The position numbers and the translations under genes are program-made. From assembly GCA_903952885.1 (NCBI GenBank), contig CAJBHE010000278.1, forward strand, positions 1-13,960: DNA of 13,960 nucleotides, written 5' to 3'. Each line of letters starts with the position of its first letter. Positions within the stretch are counted from its first letter, which is position 1. The notes beneath the pieces were generated by a model that saw only the letters and a list, made by a program, of their open reading frames with translations, searched no databases and was not told where the DNA came from. Positions 5,701 through 11,928 of this stretch are shown here, one piece after another. The stretch is from an uncultured Burkholderiales bacterium. GTDB taxonomy: Bacteria; Pseudomonadota; Gammaproteobacteria; Burkholderiales; Burkholderiaceae_C.

Positions 5701-7341
5701 ATGTCGCACCAAAAAATCCTCATTCTCGATTTCGGCTCTCAAGTCACCCAACTCATTGCCCGCCGCGTGCGCGAGGCCCATGTGTTTTGTGAAGTTCATC
5801 CTTGCGACGTAACCAGCGACTGGGTGCGCGACTACGCCAAAGACGGCAACCTGAAGGGCATCATTCTTTCAGGCAGCCACGCCAGCGTTTACGAGGTGGA
5901 CGACCGTGCACCCGACGCCGTGTTTGAGTTGGGCCTGCCCGTGCTGGGCATTTGCTATGGCATGCAAACCATGGCCACCCAGTTGGGCGGCAAGGTCGAG
6001 GCTGGCACCACGCGCGAATTTGGCTACGCCGAAGTGCGAGCCCACGGCCACACCGAATTGCTCAAAGGCATTGAAGACTTCAACACGCCCGAAGGCCACG
6101 GCATGCTGAAAGTTTGGATGAGCCACGGCGACAAGGTGACCCAATTGCCTGAAGGCTTCAAGGTCATGGCGTCTACCCCTGCTTGTCCCATCGCTGGCAT
6201 GGCCGATGAAGCGCGCAAGTTTTATGCGGTGCAGTTCCACCCCGAAGTCACGCACACGTTACAAGGCCAAGCCTTGTTGAACCGCTTTGTGCTGGATATT
6301 TGCGGCACGCGCCCTGACTGGATCATGGGTGACTACATCGAAGAAGCGGTGGCCGCCATTCGCCAACAAGTGGGTGACGAAGAAGTTATTTTGGGTCTGT
6401 CGGGTGGCGTGGATTCTTCTGTGGCTGCGGCACTGATTCACCGCGCCATCGGCGACAAACTTACCTGCGTATTTGTGGATCATGGTTTGTTGCGCCTCAA
6501 CGAAGGCGACATGGTGATGGACATGTTTGTGGGCAAATTGCACGCAAAAGTGATTCGCGTGGATGCGAGCGACTTGTTCTTAGGCAAATTGGCTGGTGTG
6601 AGCGAGCCAGAAGCCAAACGCAAAATCATCGGTGGCTTGTTTGTGGATGTGTTCAAAGAACAGGCCGCCAAACTCAAAGCAGCCGGTGGCGTACTCGGAA
6701 ATGACGGCGGACCCGCCGTCAAAGGCGCGACCTTCCTCGCCCAAGGCACGATTTACCCAGACGTCATCGAGAGCGGCGGCGCGAAGAGCAAAAAGGCCGT
6801 GACCATCAAGAGCCACCACAACGTGGGCGGCTTGCCCGAGCAATTGGGCTTGAAGTTGTTGGAGCCACTGCGCGAGTTGTTCAAAGACGAAGTGCGTGAG
6901 CTTGGCGTGGCTTTGGGCCTGCCACACGACATGGTGTATCGCCACCCGTTCCCTGGCCCAGGTTTGGGCGTGCGCATTTTGGGCGAAGTGAAGAAGGAAT
7001 ACGCCGACTTGCTGCGCCGTGCAGACGCGATCTTTATCGAAGAGTTGCACAACTTCAAAGACCAAGCCACTGGCAAATCTTGGTACGCCTTGACCAGCCA
7101 AGCCTTCACCGTGTTTTTGCCCGTCAAGAGCGTGGGCGTGATGGGCGATGGCCGCACCTACGACTATGTTGTAGCTTTGCGCGCCGTGCAAACCAGCGAT
7201 TTCATGACCGCAGACTGGGCAGAGTTGCCCTATGCGTTGCTCAAAAAAGTATCGGGTCGCATCATCAATGAAGTGCGTGGCATCAACCGAGTCACGTACG
7301 ACGTTTCTAGCAAACCCCCAGCGACGATAGAGTGGGAGTGA
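5701..7341 (+). CDS. guaA: GMP synthase (glutamine-hydrolysing)
   Basis: A protein of 546 residues that aminates XMP to GMP using glutamine and ATP. The N-terminal class I glutaminase domain has nucleophile Cys85 in GICYGMQ, and His180 and Glu182 in QFHPEVTH. The ATP-pyrophosphatase P-loop is LSGGVDSS (233-240). The dimerisation domain shows YRHPFPGPGLGVRILGEVKKEY (residues 413-434) and ends KPPATIEWE, as in all GuaA. The oxyanion-strand wording is SGSHASVYE (57-65) where many family members have SGGP. Compared with E. coli GuaA as remembered, there are two extra segments, about 15 residues near 326-343 and about 7 near 452-461, which account for the extra length. The first carries a DNA palindrome. 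The gene follows guaB by four bases with no clear ribosome site, implying coupling. ATG 5701 gives the expected MSHQKILILDFGSQ start. Confidence 0.98.
   Translation: MSHQKILILDFGSQVTQLIARRVREAHVFCEVHPCDVTSDWVRDYAKDGNLKGIILSGSHASVYEVDDRAPDAVFELGLPVLGICYGMQTMATQLGGKVEAGTTREFGYAEVRAHGHTELLKGIEDFNTPEGHGMLKVWMSHGDKVTQLPEGFKVMASTPACPIAGMADEARKFYAVQFHPEVTHTLQGQALLNRFVLDICGTRPDWIMGDYIEEAVAAIRQQVGDEEVILGLSGGVDSSVAAALIHRAIGDKLTCVFVDHGLLRLNEGDMVMDMFVGKLHAKVIRVDASDLFLGKLAGVSEPEAKRKIIGGLFVDVFKEQAAKLKAAGGVLGNDGGPAVKGATFLAQGTIYPDVIESGGAKSKKAVTIKSHHNVGGLPEQLGLKLLEPLRELFKDEVRELGVALGLPHDMVYRHPFPGPGLGVRILGEVKKEYADLLRRADAIFIEELHNFKDQATGKSWYALTSQAFTVFLPVKSVGVMGDGRTYDYVVALRAVQTSDFMTADWAELPYALLKKVSGRIINEVRGINRVTYDVSSKPPATIEWE
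6702..6721. repeat. 20-base palindrome inside the guaA extra segment
   Basis: TGACGGCGG and CCGCCGTCA are perfect 9-base inverted arms separated by two bases (AC). As RNA this would fold as a G/C-rich stem with a short loop. It encodes residues of the glycine-rich extra segment (VLGNDGGPAVKG) in GuaA that I do not recall from the E. coli enzyme. Confidence 0.7.
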
Positions 7342-7347
7342 CCTGAT

Positions 7348-8241
7348 TTGCCGCCCATTCATCTCATTCAAGCAGGTGTGTTGACCGTTGGATATGCGGA
7401 TGAAGGGCCTGCAGATGGCCCTGTGGTGGTTTTGCTGCATGGCTTTCCGTATGACATCCATGCATATGAAGAAGTTGCACCACTGTTAGTCAAAGCGGGT
7501 TGCCGTGTGATCGTGCCCTATTTGCGAGGTTTTGGTCCAACACGTTTTGTTCTCGCCAGCACGCCACGTTCAGGCGAGCAGGCAGCGTTAGGTGCTGATT
7601 TGCTTGCCTTGATGGATGCCTTACATGTTCAAAAAGCAGTTTTAGCAGGGTATGACTGGGGTGGTCGCGCGGCTTGTGTGGTGGCTGCGTTGTGGCCAGA
7701 GCGTTGCCTAGGCCTGGTGTCTTTGAATAGTTACAACATTCAAAACATTGCCACGGCAATGCAACCCGCTGCACCTGGTCGTGAACACCTGCTTTGGTAT
7801 CAATACTATTTACACAGCGAACGTGGACGCGCAGGTTTGGCCTTGAACCGGCATGATTTTGCTCACTTGCTATGGCAACAATGGTCACCAACCTGGTCAT
7901 TCACACCGGCTCAGTTTCAGCAAACCGCGCCAGCGTTTGATAACCCTGACTTTGTTGATGTGGTGATTCACTCTTACAGACACCGCTTTGGATTGGTTGC
8001 AGGTGATCCGGCTTATGCTGACATTCAACAGCGTTTGTCAGAACAGCCAGCCATCAGTGTCCGCAGCATCACTTTCGATGGTGCTGATGATGGTGTCAAT
8101 CCAGCCAAAGCTGCTCTCGCTGAAGCTCACCAGTTTTCAGGTCGGCGAGACCACCGAGTCGTGGAAGGTGCTGGACATAATTTGCCTCAAGAAAAGCCTC
8201 ATGTATTCGCTAACGCTGTCCTTGAATTGGTTTGTGGATAA
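7348..8241 (+). CDS. Alpha/beta-fold hydrolase (epoxide hydrolase/haloalkane dehalogenase-like)
   Basis: A protein of 297 residues without a signal peptide. The fold is shown by VVVLLHGFPYD (27-37, oxyanion HGFP) and YLRGFGPTR (58-66). The nucleophile elbow AGYDWGGRA (100-108) has Asp103 in the nucleophile place; aspartate there is the mark of epoxide hydrolases and haloalkane or fluoroacetate dehalogenases rather than serine esterases. A cap region follows (about 130-210) with tyrosine-rich WYQYYLHSERGRAGLALNR. Asp247 or Asp248 (GADDGVNP) and His277 (GAGHNLP) complete a likely triad. The substrate cannot be told. The start is TTG 7348, six bases after the guaA stop, with GGGAG (7334-7338) embedded in the last guaA codons nine bases before it, so expression is likely coupled to guaBA. 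Codon use is a little less G/C-rich than guaA. Confidence 0.87.
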   Translation: MPPIHLIQAGVLTVGYADEGPADGPVVVLLHGFPYDIHAYEEVAPLLVKAGCRVIVPYLRGFGPTRFVLASTPRSGEQAALGADLLALMDALHVQKAVLAGYDWGGRAACVVAALWPERCLGLVSLNSYNIQNIATAMQPAAPGREHLLWYQYYLHSERGRAGLALNRHDFAHLLWQQWSPTWSFTPAQFQQTAPAFDNPDFVDVVIHSYRHRFGLVAGDPAYADIQQRLSEQPAISVRSITFDGADDGVNPAKAALAEAHQFSGRRDHRVVEGAGHNLPQEKPHVFANAVLELVCG

Positions 8242-8252
8242 GACTCTACAAT
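8222..8252 (+). promoter_or_regulatory. Candidate infA promoter
   Basis: TACAAT (8247-8252) is a good -10 box that overlaps the region just after the hydrolase stop. TTGAAT (8222-8227), inside the end of the hydrolase gene, could be the -35, but with a long 19-base spacer. Transcription would start near 8259, leaving a leader of about 55 bases before infA. Confidence 0.4.
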
Positions 8253-8313
8253 GACGGGTTGATCGCAAATGCCCGTTTTGGGCTTAAATTTTTACAAAGA
8301 GAACACTGAGTAC

Positions 8314-8574
8314 ATGGCAAAAGAAGAAATGATCGAAATGAAGGGTGTCGTAACCGAGGTCTTGCCCGACTCTCGCTACCGCGTCACTCTGGAAAACGGT
8401 CACTCACTGATCGCATACACCGCCGGTAAAATGCGCCTGCATCGCATCCGCATCATCGAAGGTGACAAGGTCACGGTTGAATTGTCTCCTTACGACATGA
8501 ACAAAGCGCGCGTGACTTTCCGTCACATCGAAGGCAAGGCCCCAGGCGGACCAGCCGTCAAACGTCGTTTCTAA
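8314..8574 (+). CDS. infA: Translation initiation factor IF-1, long paralogue type
   Basis: A protein of 86 residues with the S1-like OB fold of IF-1, which occupies the ribosomal A site on the 30S subunit during initiation. Conserved wording: MAKEEMIEMKGVVTEVLPDS, RYRVTLENGHSLIAYTAGKM, RIRIIEGDKVTVELSPYD and ARVTFRHI. Residues 72-86 (IEGKAPGGPAVKRRF) form a basic tail beyond the classical 72-residue IF-1. As known for Burkholderiales, the standard infA sits in the ribosomal-protein cluster and a second longer one elsewhere; sequence and location suggest this is the second. ATG 8314 is chosen because family members begin MAKEE; an in-frame ATG at 8269 would add an unsupported leader peptide. 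A weak ribosome site AGAGA (8298-8302) lies 11 bases upstream. It appears to be the first gene of a new transcript. Confidence 0.95.
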   Translation: MAKEEMIEMKGVVTEVLPDSRYRVTLENGHSLIAYTAGKMRLHRIRIIEGDKVTVELSPYDMNKARVTFRHIEGKAPGGPAVKRRF

Positions 8575-8598
8575 CGGATCGCTTGGCGGTTTTTTGGC

Positions 8599-9219
8599 GT
8601 GTACTTGCCAGCCCAGTTCAATGCCAAAGATGAGACCCTCGCGCTCGCTCTTATGCGGGCGCATCCGTTTGCAAACCTCATCAGCGTGGACGATGAAGGG
8701 TTTCCAGTCGTCACTCACATCCCCCTGCATTTGACGCAACACGGCGGCCAGCATGTGCTGCAAGGCCACTGCGCCAAAGCCAACCCACATTGGCGCTATT
8801 TGCTGTCGCGTCCGCAAGCCCTGGTGACTTTCATGGGCCCGCAGGCCTATATGTCACCTAAGGTGTACCCAGACCTCACTCGCGTGCCTACGTGGTGCTA
8901 CTTGGCGGTGCATGCCAAAGTTGAAGCCAGATTGGTGGAAGAACCCGCAGGCAAAGACAGACTGCTGAAGCAACTCATTGGTGATCACGAGCCGCCTTAT
9001 GCCGCGCAGTGGCGTGGCCTGGCTGAGGACTACCAAAGCAAAATGCTCAATGCCATCGTAGCGTTTGAATTGAGCATCACCGAGGTGCAATGTGCCATCA
9101 AGCTCAACCAACACCGACCTGAATCGCACGCAGCGATGCATGTGGCCTATGCGCAAGGCACAGCCGATGAACAGGCTTTGGCCGAATGGATGGTCAAGCT
9201 CGGCATGGTTCACACATGA
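8599..9219 (+). CDS. PaiB-family FMN-binding protein (putative transcriptional regulator)
   Basis: A protein of 206 residues with the split-barrel flavin-binding fold. Family marks are the start MYLPAQF (PaiB proteins begin MYxPxxF), LISVDDEGFPVVTHIPLHL (28-46), HCAKANPHWRYL, GPQAYMSPKVYPDLTRVPTW (80-99) followed by CYLAVHAKVEA, and the C-terminal IKLNQHRPE (167-175). PaiB of Bacillus was linked to repression of sporulation and protease genes; in proteobacteria the role is undefined and it may be a flavin-dependent enzyme rather than a DNA-binding regulator. The GTG at 8599 restores the family N-terminus; GGCGG (8585-8589) nine bases upstream is a weak ribosome site. The stop overlaps the tadA start as ATGA, so the two are translationally coupled. 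Confidence 0.88.
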   Translation: MYLPAQFNAKDETLALALMRAHPFANLISVDDEGFPVVTHIPLHLTQHGGQHVLQGHCAKANPHWRYLLSRPQALVTFMGPQAYMSPKVYPDLTRVPTWCYLAVHAKVEARLVEEPAGKDRLLKQLIGDHEPPYAAQWRGLAEDYQSKMLNAIVAFELSITEVQCAIKLNQHRPESHAAMHVAYAQGTADEQALAEWMVKLGMVHT

Positions 9220-10247
9220 CACCGCTTCATTCACCTGAGGACATTGGTTTCATGGAGTTGGCATTGCAGCAGGCGCAGGCCGCTGCCGATGCCGGCGAGG
9301 TGCCAGTGGGAGCTGTGGTGGTGAGGGCAGGGCAGGTGATTGCATCAGGTCACAACACATCTTTGGCTAGCCATGACCCTACAGCCCACGCCGAAGTGAA
9401 TGCTATACGCGCTGCAGCCCAAGCCATCGGTAACTATCGATTGGACGATTGCACTTTATATGTGACGCTAGAGCCCTGCGCGATGTGCAGCGGTGCAGCG
9501 CTGCATGCGCGTTTCAAGCGCGTGGTGTTTGGTGCGACCGAGTCCAAAACAGGTGCAGCAGGCTCGGTCCTTAATCTGTTTGCGCACGAACACATCAACC
9601 ACCAAACCAAACTCACGGGCGGCGTGCAGGCAGGTGAATGCGCACAAGTACTTCAAGACTTTTTTGAACATCGCCGCGCCCAGCAACAACTGAGCAAAGT
9701 GCCTTTGCGTGAAGATGCTTTGCGCACGCCAGATAGCGCTTTAGCGGGGTTGGATTTGCCTTTAGCGATGTCTCACTTCACGGCGGACTTTCCCGCATTA
9801 GAAGGCTTACGTTTGCATTGGTTCGACAACCGCACCAGGAACACACAAGCGCAAGCCGCACCGCATGTGTACCTGCATGGGCTAGACGGCTGGAGCGTGC
9901 AATATTTATCGCAGCTGCAATCGTTGGAGCCGGTTATTTCTTTGGATTTGCCAGGCTTTGGCTTGTCCGATAAGCCTAAAAAAATCGCCACGCATCGCTT
10001 GGCTTGGCACGCCCAAGTGCTGGGTGAGTTTTTGGCGCATGTGCAGCCTGCGCCCGTGGCTTTGCACGCCCCGCGTGAAATGGCTCCGTTGCTAGCCAAA
10101 CTTACTTTGCCTCTTCATTGGGTTGAATCGCCAGCGCTGCCAACGGCCTTGCGCGATGCGCCTTATCCAGACCTTGGCCATATGGCAGGTCCTCGTGCGT
10201 TGAGGACCTTACTGGCTGCACCCACGCCACCCCCTGAACGAAGTTAA
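9216..10247 (+). CDS. tadA: tRNA adenosine(34) deaminase TadA fused to a degenerate alpha/beta-hydrolase-like domain
   Basis: A protein of 343 residues, about twice a normal TadA. Residues 8-155 are a full zinc deaminase that converts A34 to inosine in tRNA-Arg: HAE (58-60) supplies one zinc ligand and the proton shuttle Glu60; PCAMC (87-91) gives Cys88 and Cys91; GSVLNLFAHEHINH and the C-terminal helix are TadA-typical. After a short linker (156-185), residues about 190-332 look like an alpha/beta hydrolase: HVYLHGLDGWSVQY (217-230), VISLDLPGFGLSDKP (240-254) and a final YPDLGHMAGPRAL (317-329). The nucleophile elbow position reads VALHAPREMAPL (281-292), with no GxSxG or GxDxG, and the stretch to the last His is too short for a cap domain, so this part appears catalytically dead. 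ATG 9216 overlaps the previous stop (ATGA). An ATG at 9186 is inside the previous gene and less likely. Confidence 0.93.
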   Translation: MTPLHSPEDIGFMELALQQAQAAADAGEVPVGAVVVRAGQVIASGHNTSLASHDPTAHAEVNAIRAAAQAIGNYRLDDCTLYVTLEPCAMCSGAALHARFKRVVFGATESKTGAAGSVLNLFAHEHINHQTKLTGGVQAGECAQVLQDFFEHRRAQQQLSKVPLREDALRTPDSALAGLDLPLAMSHFTADFPALEGLRLHWFDNRTRNTQAQAAPHVYLHGLDGWSVQYLSQLQSLEPVISLDLPGFGLSDKPKKIATHRLAWHAQVLGEFLAHVQPAPVALHAPREMAPLLAKLTLPLHWVESPALPTALRDAPYPDLGHMAGPRALRTLLAAPTPPPERS

Positions 10248-10249
10248 GC

Positions 10250-10924
10250 ATGCCTAACGCCACACCACCCATAGGTTACGAAGTGAAGTTTCAGAGGGTG
10301 GGTGTAGGAGGCGGAGCAGATTTACAAATTCGCTCGTTGCTCGACAAACAACAGTTTTTTGACCCTCTGGGTTTGGCGCTGGCGGCGGGTATTTCTTCCG
10401 CCACTTGGCCTTTGTTTGGTTTGCTTTGGCCCTCAGCACAAAAGCTGGCCGACCTCATGCAAACATGGGTGCTCAAAGATAAGCGTATCTTAGAGGTCGG
10501 CTGTGGTTTGGGGCTGGCTAGTTTGGTGGTGCATCGGCGTGAGGGCAATATCATTGCCAGCGACTGCCACCCGCTGACCGAAACCTTTTTGAAAGCCAAT
10601 CTGCTGTTGAACGGTTTGCCGCCGCTGCATTACGAAACAGGCAACTGGGGCCGGGTGAACAAGGGGCTTGGGGCTTTTGATTTGCTCATCGCAAGTGATG
10701 TGCTTTATGAGCGCAATCACCCCGAGCAGCTGTCGGGCTTTATCCAAACGCATGCAGCACAGGGCGCAGAAGTTCTGATCATTGATCCCAACCGTGGCAA
10801 TCGCAGCGCTTTTCACAAAGACATGGCCAACATTGGGTTTGGTGTGACCGAGCTACTGATGAACGAACCGCTGCAAGACTTGAGTACATATCGCGGGCGT
10901 TTGTTGCATTACAAACGCGGCTGA
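10250..10924 (+). CDS. Class I SAM-dependent methyltransferase (METTL21/Methyltransf_16-like)
   Basis: A protein of 224 residues. The Rossmann core has motif I ILEVGCGLGLAS (80-91), an acidic end to strand 2 in IIASDCHPLT (Asp105), and motif DLLIASDVLYER (144-155), a wording typical of the METTL21/nicotinamide-N-methyltransferase-like family that often methylates lysine or histidine side chains of proteins. The preceding part, SSATWPLFGLLWPSAQKLAD (49-68), also fits, since these enzymes usually carry a W-P-SG/SA element before motif I. The target is unknown; a translation or ribosomal protein would be a guess from context only. ATG 10250 begins two bases after the tadA stop with no strong ribosome site, so it is probably coupled to tadA. 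No membrane segment or signal is seen. Confidence 0.85.
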   Translation: MPNATPPIGYEVKFQRVGVGGGADLQIRSLLDKQQFFDPLGLALAAGISSATWPLFGLLWPSAQKLADLMQTWVLKDKRILEVGCGLGLASLVVHRREGNIIASDCHPLTETFLKANLLLNGLPPLHYETGNWGRVNKGLGAFDLLIASDVLYERNHPEQLSGFIQTHAAQGAEVLIIDPNRGNRSAFHKDMANIGFGVTELLMNEPLQDLSTYRGRLLHYKRG

Positions 10925-10970
10925 AACACTCAAGGCAGCTATGGCGTTCATCTTTGGGTAAATTTGACGC

Positions 10971-10976
10971 GACAAT
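10971..10976 (+). promoter_or_regulatory. Candidate -10 box placing a leaderless start at the LD-carboxypeptidase gene
   Basis: GACAAT lies so that the usual seven-base spacing puts the transcript start at 10983, exactly the A of the ATG. A weak -35 (TTCATC, 10947-10952) is 18 bases upstream. No Shine-Dalgarno sequence stands before the ATG (ACAATCTCTCT), which fits a leaderless message. Confidence 0.35.
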
Positions 10977-10982
10977 CTCTCT

Positions 10983-11912
10983 ATGGCTCACATTTACATC
11001 TATTCCCCCAGCGGCGCGGTGCGCGACAAAGCAGCTTTCAAACGTGGCTTAGCCCGCCTGAAAAAGCTTGGCCACGAGGTTGAGTTGGACGCTGATGCGC
11101 TCAGCAGCCATACCCGTTTTGCAGGCGACGACGCCACACGTTTGGCAGCTATCCACCGCGCGTCAGATAGCGGCGCAGATGTGGCGCTCATTTCGCGCGG
11201 TGGCTATGGCCTGACACGCATCTTGCCCGGCATTAAATACAAGCAAGTGGCTAAAGCCATTGCTAAAGGCACGCAGTTTGTGGGCCTGAGCGACTTCACG
11301 GCTTTCCAAAACGCCTTGCTGGCTAAAACTGGCGCGGTCACGTGGGCAGGCCCCGCATTGGGAGAAGACTTTGGTGCAAAGGAGCCTGATGACATCATGG
11401 AGGCCTGTTTTGACGACATGGTCAGCGGGCAGGGCGAGGGCGCGGGTTGGCAATTGTCCAAATCTTGCGCTTCGGCTAACGACAAACGCCGCCCTGGCGT
11501 ATGGGCCCATGATGCTGTGCTGTGGGGCGGCAACTTGGCGGTGTTGGTTTCATTGATCGGCACACCCTATTTCCCGCAGATCCAAAATGGCGTTTTGTTC
11601 TTAGAGGATGTGGGTGAACATCCTTACCGCATTGAACGCATGCTCTCGCAGCTGTTACACGCAGGCGTGTTGGCGCAACAAAAAGCCATTGTGTTTGGTC
11701 AGTTCAGCAACTACAAACTCACACCGCACGACAAAGGTTTCAAGTTACAAAGCGTGGTCGATTGGCTGCGCACACAAGTCAAAGCGCCTGTGCTCACTGA
11801 TTTACCCTTTGGTCATGTAGCCACCAAGCTGTGCTTGCCTGTGGGACAAAAGATTGATTTGCTGGTGGAAGGCAGAGATGCCTTGCTGCTGTGGGCACAT
11901 ACAGACCATTAA
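10983..11912 (+). CDS. ldcA: LD-carboxypeptidase (muramoyltetrapeptide carboxypeptidase, peptidase family S66)
   Basis: A protein of 309 residues, the usual LdcA size, without a signal peptide and so cytoplasmic. It removes the terminal D-Ala from murein tetrapeptides during cell-wall recycling. N-terminal part: YIYSPSGAVRD and SRGGYGLTRILPGI (71-84). The Ser-Glu-His triad of S66 enzymes can be placed as Ser103 in FVGLSDFT, Glu208 in LFLEDVGEHPYRIERML and His278 in LPFGHVATKLCLPVG. VLWGGNLAVLVSLIGTPY is also family-typical. Burkholderiales often carry this gene close to tadA, as here. The start is fixed by the SPSG N-terminus. No ribosome site is visible, and the transcript may be leaderless. 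The acyltransferase gene begins 16 bases after the stop, possibly on the same message. Confidence 0.94.
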   Translation: MAHIYIYSPSGAVRDKAAFKRGLARLKKLGHEVELDADALSSHTRFAGDDATRLAAIHRASDSGADVALISRGGYGLTRILPGIKYKQVAKAIAKGTQFVGLSDFTAFQNALLAKTGAVTWAGPALGEDFGAKEPDDIMEACFDDMVSGQGEGAGWQLSKSCASANDKRRPGVWAHDAVLWGGNLAVLVSLIGTPYFPQIQNGVLFLEDVGEHPYRIERMLSQLLHAGVLAQQKAIVFGQFSNYKLTPHDKGFKLQSVVDWLRTQVKAPVLTDLPFGHVATKLCLPVGQKIDLLVEGRDALLLWAHTDH

Positions 11913-11928
11913 TTGGTATCAGGTTTTT

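Noticed and set aside
6580..7461. Long open frame on the - strand across guaA
   Set aside because: It is the complement of highly conserved guaA codons, with a His/Gln-rich translation typical of shadow frames.
8271..8283. GCCC-GTTTT-GGGC hairpin followed by TTAAATTTTT before infA, as a terminator or attenuator
   Set aside because: The stem is only four base pairs and the T-run is interrupted; an alternative ACGGG/CCCGT pairing would need bases upstream of the predicted transcript start. Too weak to annotate.
8575..8598. Terminator after infA (GGCGGTTTTTT)
   Set aside because: A T-run is present, but I found no good complementary stem immediately before it.
9186..9215. Earlier ATG start for tadA
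   Set aside because: It lies wholly inside the PaiB-like gene and adds residues not seen in TadA; ATG 9216 overlaps the stop as ATGA, a typical coupled start.
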